From an uncultured Paracoccus sp. (GTDB lineage: Bacteria > Pseudomonadota > Alphaproteobacteria > Rhodobacterales > Rhodobacteraceae): a stretch of 44,352 nucleotides of DNA. The stretch covers positions 1-44,352 of the forward strand of contig NZ_CAMEFG010000028.1 in NCBI RefSeq assembly GCF_945915435.1, written 5' to 3'. Under the pieces are notes generated by a model. The model was not told the origin of the DNA. It ran no database searches and was given only the letters and a program-made list of their open reading frames with translations. The position numbers were made by a program, and so were the translations under genes. Numbering within the stretch: the stretch's first letter is position 1; every line of letters starts with the position of its first letter. Positions 1-8,236 of this stretch are shown in pieces.

Positions 1-61
1 GGGCAGCACCGCCCACCCAGTCGCCTGCGATCAGATGCTTGCCATGTGGGGTGAAAGGCAT
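1..61 (-). CDS. Aldehyde dehydrogenase, N-terminal fragment (probable 2-oxoglutarate semialdehyde dehydrogenase)
   Basis: Only the first 20 codons are inside the window; the gene continues past its left edge. The fragment reads MPFTPHGKHLIAGDWVGGAA. The GKHLIAGDWV pattern is the usual opening of NAD(P)-dependent aldehyde dehydrogenases that oxidise 2-oxoglutarate semialdehyde (2,5-dioxopentanoate). AAAGGA lies about 8 nt before the ATG. It sits 62 nt downstream of the RraA-like gene on the same strand. The upstream dehydratases would be expected to produce 2-oxoglutarate semialdehyde, so this enzyme would deliver 2-oxoglutarate to the TCA cycle. Family assignment from so short a piece is reasonable; substrate is inferred from context. 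Confidence 0.7.
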   Translation of the reverse strand, partial: MPFTPHGKHLIAGDWVGGAA

Positions 62-123
62 GAAGGGATCCTTTTTTCCGTAATGGTAAGAGACGGCCAC
101 ACCGGGGCCGCCTTTGCAAGGGG

Positions 124-849
124 TCAGCGGCCGGTGCGGTCGCGCCAGTCCTGGTATTTCGCCAGGTTCTCGTCCCTGGTGGCGGGATAGAGCCCGATGA
201 TCGGCGCGCCTGCCTGCACCTCTTCCAGAACGAAATCCTCGAAGCTTTCCATGCCGGTGCATTCCTCGGCGATCTCATCGGCCAGATGCGCGGGGATCAC
301 CATCACCCCGTCCTTGTCGCCCACCATCACATCGCCCGGAAAGACCGGCGCATCGCCGCAGGAAATCGGCACGTTGATGTCCAGCGCCTCGTGATGGGTC
401 AGGTTGGTGGGGGCCGAGGGTTTCGCGAAATAGGCGGGCATGTCCAGCTTGCCGATCCCTTCGGCGTCGCGCATCCCCGCATCCGTCACCACGCCCGCCG
501 CGCCGCGGATCGCCAGCCGGGTGATCAGGATCGAGCCAGCCGTCGCCGCGCGGGCATCCTTGCGGCCATCCATGACCAGCACATGGCCCGCGGGGCAGGT
601 CTCGACGGCGACGCGCTGCGGGTGGTCGGCGTTGCGGAAGGCGGTGATCGGGTTGCGGTCCTCGCGCGCGGGGATGTAGCGCAGGGTAAAGGCCGGGCCG
701 ACCATGTTTTCATCCTTGGGCGCGACCGGGACGACGCCCTGGATGAACTGGTTGCGCAGGCCGCGCTTGAACAGCGCCGTCGCGATCGAGGCGGTCGAGA
801 CCTTCTTCAGCCTGGCGCGGGTTTCGTCGGAAAGGATGGGGGTGTTCAT
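124..849 (-). CDS. RraA-family aldolase (4-hydroxy-2-oxo acid aldolase-like)
   Basis: The 241-residue product belongs to the RraA / HMG-CHA aldolase family, metal-dependent enzymes that cleave 4-hydroxy-2-oxo acids to pyruvate and a second carbonyl compound; some members instead bind RNase E. The family core VMDGRKDARAATAG lies at residues 92-105 and TDAGMRD at 122-128. Arg127-Asp128 match the catalytic Arg-Asp pair of the aldolases, which favours an enzyme over an RNase E inhibitor. The internal ATG at 849 is chosen because GAGG precedes it by 5 nt and it starts 7 nt after the preceding stop; an ATG at 870 would overlap that gene. It lies between the DHDPS-family gene and the aldehyde dehydrogenase, so it probably acts on an intermediate of the same sugar-acid route. 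The true substrate is unknown. Confidence 0.85.
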   Translation of the reverse strand: MNTPILSDETRARLKKVSTASIATALFKRGLRNQFIQGVVPVAPKDENMVGPAFTLRYIPAREDRNPITAFRNADHPQRVAVETCPAGHVLVMDGRKDARAATAGSILITRLAIRGAAGVVTDAGMRDAEGIGKLDMPAYFAKPSAPTNLTHHEALDINVPISCGDAPVFPGDVMVGDKDGVMVIPAHLADEIAEECTGMESFEDFVLEEVQAGAPIIGLYPATRDENLAKYQDWRDRTGR

Positions 850-856
850 CTGGGCC

Positions 857-1759
857 TCACTTGAGAACATTGGTTTTCAGGAAAATGTCCAGCCGTTCCT
901 GCTGCGACGGGTTCAGCGGCCAGGCCGAAGGGGGGCGGGTCGGACCGCAATCCAGCCCCATACCGATGAGCGCGGCCTTGACGCCGGTGACATTGGCGCC
1001 GTTCATTTCCTCGGCGCGGATATCCTCGAAGACGCGCATCTGCGCGATCAGGGCATTGGCCCCGGCGTAATTGCTTGCCTCCAGCGCGGCATGGATCGCC
1101 ACCGACATTTCCGGCCAGACATTGATCAGCCCCGAGGTGAAGCCGCGCGCACCGACGGCGTAAAGCGCGGGCGCCCAGACCTCGGCCAGCCCGCCGACCC
1201 AGGTGATCGCGGGATCGGAGGCGGCGATGGCCTCGGCCAGCCTCATGGGGTTGGGCGTCGCCCATTTGACGCCGCGCACCGTGGGCAGGGACACCAGATC
1301 GACGATGGCCTGCGTCCCGATGGCGTCGTTGCGCAGATAGACCATCATCGGCAGCCCACCCGAGGCATCCGCCACCGCCTTGAGGTAATCGACGATGCCG
1401 CGCGGGGCCACGAAGGGATCGGGCGGCTGGTGGACCATCAGCGCCGCCGCCCCCGCATCCGCCGAGGCGCGGGCCAGCCGTTGCGCGTCGCGGATGCCCC
1501 GCCCGACACCCGCCAAGAGCGGCGCACGACCGGCGACCAGACCAGCCACCTCTTGCACCATCGTCACGGCCTCATCGGTGGTCAGGGCGTAGAATTCGCC
1601 GGTATTGCCGTTCACGACCGGCATATGCACCCCTGCCCCAAGCGCGCGGTCCAGAATGGGGGCAAGGCGCGCGGGCGCGATTTCCCCGTCGCTGTCATAG
1701 GGCGTCACAAGGATGCCCGAGATACCGCCCAATGCCTTGCCAAGAATGTCGTCCGTCAT
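857..1759 (-). CDS. DHDPS/NAL-family dehydratase or aldolase (2-keto-3-deoxy sugar acid)
   Basis: The product is a class I Schiff-base (beta/alpha)8-barrel enzyme of 300 residues, the normal family length. Visible family features are the substrate-carboxylate loop GNTGEF (51-56), Tyr141 in MVYLRNDAIG and the Schiff-base Lys165 in VRGVKWATPN. Placed next to an aldonate dehydratase and an aldehyde dehydrogenase, it most likely converts a 2-keto-3-deoxy acid to 2-oxoglutarate semialdehyde, as L-2-keto-3-deoxyarabonate and 5-keto-4-deoxyglucarate dehydratases do. A retro-aldol reaction is the alternative. Start 1759 is preferred over 1798 because GAGGGCGGG precedes it and it begins 10 nt after the upstream stop. 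Confidence 0.85.
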   Translation of the reverse strand: MTDDILGKALGGISGILVTPYDSDGEIAPARLAPILDRALGAGVHMPVVNGNTGEFYALTTDEAVTMVQEVAGLVAGRAPLLAGVGRGIRDAQRLARASADAGAAALMVHQPPDPFVAPRGIVDYLKAVADASGGLPMMVYLRNDAIGTQAIVDLVSLPTVRGVKWATPNPMRLAEAIAASDPAITWVGGLAEVWAPALYAVGARGFTSGLINVWPEMSVAIHAALEASNYAGANALIAQMRVFEDIRAEEMNGANVTGVKAALIGMGLDCGPTRPPSAWPLNPSQQERLDIFLKTNVLK

Positions 1760-1769
1760 GGTCCCGCCC

Positions 1770-3509
1770 TCAGAAAATGTCAGGTTCGCCGGCAGCACGA
1801 CCGAAATCGCGCTGAAGGAAATCGAAATCGCAGCCGGTATCGGCCTGCGTCACGTGGTTCGAGAACATCCAGCCCCAGCCCCGTTCAAAGCGCGGCTCGG
1901 GCGGCTGCCATGCCGCGCGGCGGCGGGCGATCTCGGCCTCGTCCACCAGCATGTCCAGCCGCCGCAACGGCAGGTCCAGCCGCACGGTGTCGCCGGTGCG
2001 CAGCAGTGCCAGCGGCCCGCCGACATAGGATTCGGGCGCGACATGCAGCACGCAGGCCCCGTAAGAGGTGCCCGACATCCGCGCGTCGGAAATGCGCAGC
2101 ATGTCGCGATGGCCCTGCCGGATCAGCGCCTTCGGGATCGGCAGCATCCCCCATTCGGGAAAGCCCGGCCCGCCAAGCGGCCCGGCATTGCGCAGCACCA
2201 GCACGTGATCGGGCGTCACGTCCAGGTTTTCGTCGTCGATGGCCGCCTTCATCTCGGGGTAGCTGTCAAAGACGAGCGCGGGGCCTTCGTGGGCATGGAA
2301 CTTCGGATCGCAGGCCGCGGGCTTGATGACCGCACCGTCGGGGCAGAGGTTGCCGCGCAAGACCGCAAGCGAACCTTCCTGGTAGACCGGGTTCGACAGC
2401 GGCCGGATCACGTCGTCGTTCCAGACCTTCGCCCCTTCCAGGTTCTCGCCCATCGTCCGGCCGGTCACGGTCATGCAGGACAAATCCAGCCGGTCGCGCA
2501 ACTGCGCCATCAGGGCGCGCAGCCCGCCCGCATAATGGAAGTCCTCCATCAGGTAATCCTTGCCCGAGGGGCGGACATTGGCGATCAGCGGCGTCACGCG
2601 GCCAAGTTCGTCCAGCGTGTCCAGCGACAGATCGACACCCGCACGGCGCGCCATCGCCACCAGATGCACGACGGCATTGGTCGAACAGCCCGTGGCCATC
2701 GCGACGATGGCGGCGTTGCGGACGGATGCCCCGGTCACGATCTTGTCGGGGGTCAGGTCCTCCCAGACCATATCGACCACGCGGCGGCCACAGTCCGCGC
2801 TCATCCTCTGGTGGCCGGAATCGACGGCGGGGATCGAGGATGCGCCGGGCAGCGTCAGCCCCATCGCGTCGGCGATGGCGGTCATGGTGCTGGCCGTGCC
2901 CATCGTCATGCACACCCCTGCCGAGCGCGCGATGCCGCCTTGCAGGCCTTCCCATTCCTTTTCGTCGATATTGCCCGCGCGGCGTTCGTCCCAGTATTTC
3001 CACGCATCCGACCCCGAACCCAGATGCTGGCCGCGATAGTTGCCGCGCAGCATCGGCCCGGCGGGCAGGTAGATCATCGGCACCCCCGCCGTAATCGCGC
3101 CCATGACCAGCCCCGGCGTGGTCTTGTCGCAGCCGCCCATCAGCACCACCCCGTCGAAGGGGTGCGAGCGGATCATCTCTTCGACTTCCATCGCAAGCAT
3201 GTTGCGGTAAAGCATCGAGGTGGGCTTGGTGAAGCTTTCATCCACCGAAAGCGAGGGCATCTCGACCGCGAATCCGCCTGCCATCTGGACGCCGCGCTTG
3301 ACGTCCTTGGCCCGTTCGCGGAAATGCGAATGGCACGAGTTCATCTCGGACCAGGTGTTGAGGATACCGATAAGCGGGCGGCCCATGAATTCCTCGGGGG
3401 AATAGCCAAGCTGCATCATGCGCGAGCGGTGGCCGAAACTGCGCAGGTCATCGGGCGCAAACCAGCGGGCCGAACGCAGTTGGGACGGGTCTTTGCGAAC
3501 AGGTGTCAT
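1770..3509 (-). CDS. IlvD/Edd-family aldonate dehydratase (L-arabinonate dehydratase type)
   Basis: The enzyme removes water from a sugar acid to give a 2-keto-3-deoxy acid, using an Fe-S cluster and Mg2+. It is 579 residues long. Candidate cluster cysteines are Cys59 (NSCHSH), Cys127 (GGCDKTTP) and Cys200 (GVCMTMGTAS). From memory, this spacing and the length match the [2Fe-2S] L-arabinonate dehydratase of Rhizobium leguminosarum rather than dihydroxyacid dehydratase IlvD. The C-terminal DARMSGTSYG (475-484) holds the presumed catalytic serine (Ser479). The ATG at 3509 follows ACGGAGACAAG, a good ribosome binding site; an upstream extension in frame would overlap tctA. Substrates could be L-arabinonate, D-fuconate, D-galactonate or another aldonate. 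Confidence 0.92.
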   Translation of the reverse strand: MTPVRKDPSQLRSARWFAPDDLRSFGHRSRMMQLGYSPEEFMGRPLIGILNTWSEMNSCHSHFRERAKDVKRGVQMAGGFAVEMPSLSVDESFTKPTSMLYRNMLAMEVEEMIRSHPFDGVVLMGGCDKTTPGLVMGAITAGVPMIYLPAGPMLRGNYRGQHLGSGSDAWKYWDERRAGNIDEKEWEGLQGGIARSAGVCMTMGTASTMTAIADAMGLTLPGASSIPAVDSGHQRMSADCGRRVVDMVWEDLTPDKIVTGASVRNAAIVAMATGCSTNAVVHLVAMARRAGVDLSLDTLDELGRVTPLIANVRPSGKDYLMEDFHYAGGLRALMAQLRDRLDLSCMTVTGRTMGENLEGAKVWNDDVIRPLSNPVYQEGSLAVLRGNLCPDGAVIKPAACDPKFHAHEGPALVFDSYPEMKAAIDDENLDVTPDHVLVLRNAGPLGGPGFPEWGMLPIPKALIRQGHRDMLRISDARMSGTSYGACVLHVAPESYVGGPLALLRTGDTVRLDLPLRRLDMLVDEAEIARRRAAWQPPEPRFERGWGWMFSNHVTQADTGCDFDFLQRDFGRAAGEPDIF

Positions 3510-3559
3510 CTTGTCTCCGTTGGGTCGGCCCGCCACCGATGCGGCGGGCTGGTCTGCCG

Positions 3560-5068
3560 TCAGTTGCTGGTTTGAAGTTGCCGCCTGCGCATGCCCGACC
3601 AGATCTGCCAGGCGATCGAAAGCGCGGCCAGCGCAAGGAAGGCCCCGGAAATCGGGTTTGTCAGGAAGCCGGTGAATTCGCCCTGCGACAGTTGCAGCCC
3701 GCGCCGGAAGTTCGTCTCCGCCATCGGGCCAAGGATGAAGCCGATGATGAAGGGCGCGGTCGGGATGCCCGCCTTGACGAAACCATAGCCCAGGATGCCG
3801 AAGCCCAGCACCGTCCAGATGTCGAAGGTGCGGCTGGCAAGGCCGAAGGCCCCAACGGCGCACAGCACAAGGATCATCGGCAGCAGGATATGGCGCGGAA
3901 TGGCCAGCAGCCTGACGAAGATGCGCAGCCCGTAGAATTCCACGATCAGCATCACCACGGCCGAAATCGTCAGCGCGGCAAAGATCGTGTAGACCAGTGG
4001 GGCCTGCGTCACGAACAGCATCGGGCCGGGCTGGATGCCGTGCATCATCAACCCGCCCAGCAGGATCGCCGTCACCGCATCGCCGGGAATGCCCAGCGTC
4101 AGCAGCGGGATCATCGCGCCGCCGATCCCGGCGTTGTTGGCGGATTCGGGGGCGACGACACCTTCCAGCGCGCCCTTCCCAAATTTCTCGGGCGTCTTCG
4201 ACCGCGAGCGGGCGGCGATATAGGCCAGGATGTTCGAGGTGCCCGCGCCGATCCCCGGAAGGATGCCGATCACGATGCCGATGACCGAGGAACGGAAGGC
4301 GTTGGGGATCTGCTCGAAGAATTCCTTCATGCTGAAGCCGAAGCCCTTCACGCCCTTCATGACGGGGGCCATGATCTTGATGTTGCTGCCCGCGCGTCCG
4401 CCCTCGGCCACCTTGATGACCTCGGCGATGGCGAACATGCCGACCAGCACCGCAAGGATCGAGAAACCGGAATTCAGCTCGACCATGCCGAAGGTAAAGC
4501 GGCGGGTCGCATCGACCGGCGCGATTCCCACGGTCGAGACGGCAAAGCCCACCAGCCCCGAAAAGATGCCCGTCGTCATCGAACCCGACGAAAGCGTCGC
4601 GATCAGCGTCAGCGAAAAGATCGCGATGGCGAAATATTCATGCGGCCCGAAGGACAGCGCCACGCGCGCCAGCGTCGGCGCGATAAAGACAAGCGCGATG
4701 ATCGACAGGATCGTCCCGATGAAGGAAAAGACGATCCCCGCGCCCAGGGCCTTCACCCCCTCGCCCTTTTCCATCATCGGGCCGCCGTCGAAGGTGGTGG
4801 CGATGGATGAGGGCGTTCCGGGTATCTTGAGCAGGATCGCCGCGATAAGCCCGCCCGAGGTCGCGCCCACGAAAAGCGCGACAAGCAGCGACATGCCCGC
4901 GGCGGGCGACATGCCGTAGGTCATGGGCAGGCACAGCGCGATGGCCATCACGGCGGTCAGGCCGGGAATGGACCCGAAGATGATGCCCACGACGACGCCC
5001 AGAAGGATCAGCAGCAGCATCTGCGGCTGGATCGCGGCAAGAAGGCCGGCGGCAAAAAGATCTACCAT
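3560..5068 (-). CDS. Tripartite tricarboxylate transporter, large membrane subunit TctA
   Basis: The 502-residue protein is almost entirely hydrophobic, with about 10-12 membrane segments and the Gly/Pro-rich repeats typical of TctA (for example IFGSIPGLTAVMAIALCLPM near the N terminus and GILPGIGAGTSN in the second half). It forms the inner-membrane channel of a solute-binding-protein-dependent secondary transporter with TctB and TctC. AAGGAG lies 9 nt before the ATG, and the gene begins 12 nt after the tctB stop. These systems carry many organic acids, and the aldonate dehydratase downstream suggests a sugar acid here (inference). Confidence 0.95.
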   Translation of the reverse strand: MVDLFAAGLLAAIQPQMLLLILLGVVVGIIFGSIPGLTAVMAIALCLPMTYGMSPAAGMSLLVALFVGATSGGLIAAILLKIPGTPSSIATTFDGGPMMEKGEGVKALGAGIVFSFIGTILSIIALVFIAPTLARVALSFGPHEYFAIAIFSLTLIATLSSGSMTTGIFSGLVGFAVSTVGIAPVDATRRFTFGMVELNSGFSILAVLVGMFAIAEVIKVAEGGRAGSNIKIMAPVMKGVKGFGFSMKEFFEQIPNAFRSSVIGIVIGILPGIGAGTSNILAYIAARSRSKTPEKFGKGALEGVVAPESANNAGIGGAMIPLLTLGIPGDAVTAILLGGLMMHGIQPGPMLFVTQAPLVYTIFAALTISAVVMLIVEFYGLRIFVRLLAIPRHILLPMILVLCAVGAFGLASRTFDIWTVLGFGILGYGFVKAGIPTAPFIIGFILGPMAETNFRRGLQLSQGEFTGFLTNPISGAFLALAALSIAWQIWSGMRRRQLQTSN

Positions 5069-5080
5069 TGCTTGCTCTCC

Positions 5081-5617
5081 TTACAGGAACGGGGCCAGCG
5101 GACCCGCTGGCAGCATCAGGCTGAAGCCGTAGCGGAACAGGAAGAAGATCGCGGCCGAGACCACCGCCGCCAGCACCGCCAGCCCCAGCCACGGCACGGG
5201 CCGGTCCGAAGGGCTGAGCAGCGCGAACTGCGCGAACAGGTAGATCGCGGCGGCAAAGACGAAACCGATGGGCCGCATCAGCAGCACGAAAAGCCCGATC
5301 AGCAGCAGCGACAGGACGACGCTGAGGTAGTCCGGCGCGCCCTCGCCGACCGGCGCATCCTCGTCATCGGCGGCGGCGCGGGCCTGCTCGACGATGTCGT
5401 CGCTGACCGGCTGCGGGGCCGCGGCGGCGGGGTGGTGCCGGTGCTGGAACATGTGGATCGCCCCCAGCAGGATCATTCCGACCGCAAGCAGCGTCGGAAA
5501 GAAGCCGGCGTCCACGCCGCCGGGACCCGGCACACGGGTTGCGAGAAGAAAATAGACAAGGCCCGTCAGCAGCATGGCCGCGCCGACCACAAGGCCCTTC
5601 GTTCTGGAATTTGCCAT
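5081..5617 (-). CDS. Tripartite tricarboxylate transporter, small membrane subunit TctB
   Basis: The product is a 178-residue membrane protein with about four hydrophobic segments and an Ala/Pro/Asp-rich cytoplasmic-type linker near residues 60-95. The early motif GPGGVDAGFFP is typical of the TctB (PF07331) family. It partners TctA in the inner membrane. Start 5617 (MANSRTKG) gives a normal N-terminal membrane segment; an in-frame ATG at 5650 would add 11 residues and neither has a strong ribosome binding site. It lies between tctC and tctA in one transcription unit. Confidence 0.88.
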   Translation of the reverse strand: MANSRTKGLVVGAAMLLTGLVYFLLATRVPGPGGVDAGFFPTLLAVGMILLGAIHMFQHRHHPAAAAPQPVSDDIVEQARAAADDEDAPVGEGAPDYLSVVLSLLLIGLFVLLMRPIGFVFAAAIYLFAQFALLSPSDRPVPWLGLAVLAAVVSAAIFFLFRYGFSLMLPAGPLAPFL

Positions 5618-5686
5618 GATTGTTCGCCTGTCGGAAAATTCGCGGATCATGCGTCCGAACGGGCCGGACGCATGATGGCCTGAAAC

Positions 5687-6652
5687 TCAGCGCGAAGATT
5701 GCAGCGCGTCGCGATACTGCATGTAATTTTCGCGGATCGCCCCCAGCAATTCGAGCGATTCCGAATGCCCGTAGGACAGCACGGGTTGGCGGAAGCCCTG
5801 TTCCAGATCCGAGGCATATTCCGGGATCTGGGAAATCTCGGCTGAAATTTCCGCCATGCGCTCGACGATCGCCTGGTCGGTGCCTTTCGGGAAGGCGATG
5901 ATATAGGGGTTGTTCATCACGAAATCGATGCCCTGCTCGGTGAAGGTGGGTATGTCCCCCAAGAGCGGGTTGCGTTCCGCATTGGGCTGACCCAGCACCG
6001 CCATCTGCCCGGCTTCGTGATAGTCCTGGATCGCCCCGTAGGCGATGCCCGCGACCTGGATGCGCCCACCCAGCAGCGAGGTGATCTTTTCGGCGGCCGA
6101 GCCGGTATCGACCAGCCGCATCTCGGCCCCGGTCTCATTCATCAGCAACAGGCCTTGCAGGTGGGAATAGCCGCCGAATTCGGTGCCGAAGATCACCGCA
6201 TCCGGGTCCTCGCCCGTGCGTTCCAGCAGGTCGTCGACCGTCTCGATCCCGGATTGCGCGCTGGTGACGAAGACCGCGCCCTGATCCACCGCCGGGACGC
6301 AACAGATCTCGAAATCGTCGATGCCGTAATCGGCCAGGCCCGAAACCTCGGTCACGATCAGGTGGCCGGTATGGCCGAACAGAACCGTCGCGCCATCGGG
6401 GGCGGCATCGCGCACCGCGCTGGTCGCGATCGTCGCGCCGCCGCCGGGCATGTTGGTGATGACCATCGAAACGCCGGTCACCTGCTCGAAATAGCGCGCA
6501 AAGGTGCGGGCGTTGAAATCGGTGTCGCCGCCGGGGCTGGCGCCGATGATGACGTTGACCGTCTGGTTCGGCCAGTCCACCTGGGCAAAACCCGCCCCCG
6601 TCATGGCGGTGATGGCCGCAGCCGAAAACAGCAATGTCCTGATCGCACTCAT
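5687..6652 (-). CDS. Tripartite tricarboxylate transporter, periplasmic solute-binding protein TctC
   Basis: The 321-residue product begins with a Sec signal peptide (about residues 1-23, ending GAGFA), followed by the mature TctC/Bug fold. Family landmarks are VNVIIGASPGGDTD near residues 33-46 and NMPGGGATIA near 67-76. It would capture the substrate in the periplasm and deliver it to TctA/TctB. GGGAGGAG lies just upstream of the ATG. As first gene of the minus-strand operon, it is transcribed from the divergent region shared with the GntR genes. The ligand cannot be read from sequence; the operon suggests an aldonate. Confidence 0.93.
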   Translation of the reverse strand: MSAIRTLLFSAAAITAMTGAGFAQVDWPNQTVNVIIGASPGGDTDFNARTFARYFEQVTGVSMVITNMPGGGATIATSAVRDAAPDGATVLFGHTGHLIVTEVSGLADYGIDDFEICCVPAVDQGAVFVTSAQSGIETVDDLLERTGEDPDAVIFGTEFGGYSHLQGLLLMNETGAEMRLVDTGSAAEKITSLLGGRIQVAGIAYGAIQDYHEAGQMAVLGQPNAERNPLLGDIPTFTEQGIDFVMNNPYIIAFPKGTDQAIVERMAEISAEISQIPEYASDLEQGFRQPVLSYGHSESLELLGAIRENYMQYRDALQSSR

Positions 6653-6798
6653 TTAGGCTCTCCTCCCTGTTCGAGTCGCATGGCTTGAAATGCGCATGTT
6701 TGGCGCACTAATATATTTGTGCGTCACATACAACATAAATCTACACCGCTGGCCTTGCGGGCGTGGGCGGTGTATCGGGTCTGCCGGGGATATTGAGC
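6653..6798. promoter_or_regulatory. Divergent control region between tctC operon and GntR genes
   Basis: This 146-bp region separates the divergent start codons of tctC and the first GntR gene, and is AT-richer than its flanks. An interrupted dyad lies at 6701-6726: TGGCGCAC, a 10-nt AT-rich spacer containing TAATATATTT, then GTGCGTCA (7 of 8 positions complementary). That is a plausible operator for one or both GntR regulators. The TATATT in the spacer could be a -10 element, which would put the operator on the promoter. Assignment is by position and symmetry only. Confidence 0.4.
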
Positions 6799-7542
6799 AT
6801 GCAACACCTTCGCCGACGCCGGTCCCGTTCGGACAGTATCTATGCCGACCTGCGCCGTCGGATTCTTTCGCTTGGGCTGCCGCCGGGAACGATCCTGAAC
6901 GACCGCGAGCTGTCCGAACGATACGGCACCAGCCGCACCCCGGTGCGCGATGCGGTCCAGCAGCTTGCCAAGGAGGGCCTTGTCCATGTCGCGCCCCAGT
7001 TCGCGACCTTCGTCACGCCCTTCGACCCGGTGGCGGTGCGGCAGGCGCATTTCCTGCGCATCAACCTGGAAACGCCCCTGATCCAGCGGCTTTGCACGCG
7101 CGAGGCGCCTGACCTCACCCCTGCCCGCCGGTTGATCGCGCGTCAGCGGCTGGCGCTGGAAGGGGATGATTTCCTTGGCTTCCTCGAACTCGACGATGCA
7201 TTCCACCACGCGCTTTTCGAGTTGGAGGACATGGGTGGGATCTGGATGCTGATCCAGGGCCGCAAGGCGCAACTGGACCGGCTGCGCTACCTGCTGGCCA
7301 TCGAACACGGGCAGGTGTTCCATCCGATCGAACAGCACGGCGCGATCCTTGACGCGATCGAGACGCAGGACGCCCACGCCGCGACCGAGGTGCTGCAAGC
7401 CCATGTCTCCGGCTCGGTCCAGCGTGTCGACACGATGGCGGCGCAGCACCCGGACCTGTTTCGCTGGCCCGCCACCCGCGAACTGGCCCGCAGCAGCGGG
7501 CGCGCGCCCGGCGCGAAAGACCAGCGGGTGGGCGACGGATGA
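6799..7542 (+). CDS. GntR-family transcriptional regulator, FCD (FadR-type) subfamily, copy 1
   Basis: The 247-residue protein has an N-terminal winged helix (SIYADLRRRILSLGLPPGT, then ELSERYGTSRTPVRDAVQQL) and an all-helical C-terminal FCD effector domain. LDDAFHHALF and later histidines (IEQHGAIL, LQAHVSG) fit the metal/ligand pocket of FCD proteins. It is expected to bind an acid from the pathway and control the divergent tct-dehydratase operon. Start 6799 is favoured because the winged helix begins soon after it; an in-frame ATG at 6763 is possible and no start has a strong ribosome binding site. Its stop overlaps the next gene by 4 nt. Confidence 0.9.
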   Translation: MQHLRRRRSRSDSIYADLRRRILSLGLPPGTILNDRELSERYGTSRTPVRDAVQQLAKEGLVHVAPQFATFVTPFDPVAVRQAHFLRINLETPLIQRLCTREAPDLTPARRLIARQRLALEGDDFLGFLELDDAFHHALFELEDMGGIWMLIQGRKAQLDRLRYLLAIEHGQVFHPIEQHGAILDAIETQDAHAATEVLQAHVSGSVQRVDTMAAQHPDLFRWPATRELARSSGRAPGAKDQRVGDG

Positions 7543-8210
7543 GAAACCCGAAACGATTCGAGACCCCTGATGGCGAGATCCGCGCGGATCTGCGCCGCCG
7601 CATCATCGCGCTTGAACTGCCCCCCGGCACGGCGCTGTCGCGGCAGCAGTTGCAGGAACGATACGCCCTCAGTTCGACCCCGATTCGCGATGCCCTACTT
7701 CAATTGCAGGAAGAGGGGCTGGTCGTCGTCCAGCCCCAGTCGCGCACCCTCGTCACCCTGATCGACGGCGAGCAGGCCCGGCAGGCGCATTTCCTGCGCA
7801 GCACCATCGAGCGAGAGATCGCGATCCGCCTGGCACGGACCGCCGGGCCGGAACTGCACGTCACGCTCGACCGCCTGATCCGCCTGCAAGAGGAAGTCGC
7901 GGGCCATGACCTGGACCTCTTCGCCCAACTGGACCGCGAATTCCACCAAGAGCTTTTCATCGCGGCGGGGCTGGAACATGTGCATGACGCGATCAGGCGC
8001 GAAAGCATCCACATAGACCGGATACGCACCCTGCACCTGCCGATGGGCGACAAGTCCGCCCGTATCCTGGAAGATCACCGCCGCATCGCCAGGGCGCTGC
8101 GCGCGGGTTCAGCCGAACAGGCGGGCGCGGCCATGACGCAGCACCTGTCGCAATCCATCGGCATGGCGGCGGAACTGCGCAAGCTGCACCCGGATTATTT
8201 CCTGGCCTGA
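7539..8210 (+). CDS. GntR-family transcriptional regulator, FCD subfamily, copy 2
   Basis: This 223-residue regulator has the same architecture as its upstream neighbour: winged helix (EIRADLRRRIIALELPPGT, then RYALSSTPIRDALLQL) plus FCD domain with LDREFHQELF, LEDHRRIA and MTQHLSQS supplying the expected Asp/His pocket residues. The two proteins share short identical blocks such as RQAHFLR, so they look like diverged tandem duplicates. Start and preceding stop overlap as ATGA, implying translational coupling. They could act as separate sensors for two pathway acids or pair with each other (inference). Confidence 0.92.
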   Translation: MRNPKRFETPDGEIRADLRRRIIALELPPGTALSRQQLQERYALSSTPIRDALLQLQEEGLVVVQPQSRTLVTLIDGEQARQAHFLRSTIEREIAIRLARTAGPELHVTLDRLIRLQEEVAGHDLDLFAQLDREFHQELFIAAGLEHVHDAIRRESIHIDRIRTLHLPMGDKSARILEDHRRIARALRAGSAEQAGAAMTQHLSQSIGMAAELRKLHPDYFLA

Positions 8211-8236
8211 CCGCGGCGCCTGTGCCGGGCCGCCCG

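Noticed and set aside
704..3575. Long plus-strand open frames (540 and 620 codons) opposite the dehydratase and aldolase genes
   Set aside because: They are antisense shadows in high-GC DNA: rich in Arg, Gly, His and Pro, with no domain signature or ribosome binding site.
6724..7449. Minus-strand 241-codon frame across the first GntR gene
   Set aside because: The plus strand has an unmistakable winged helix plus FCD domain; the minus frame is a shadow.
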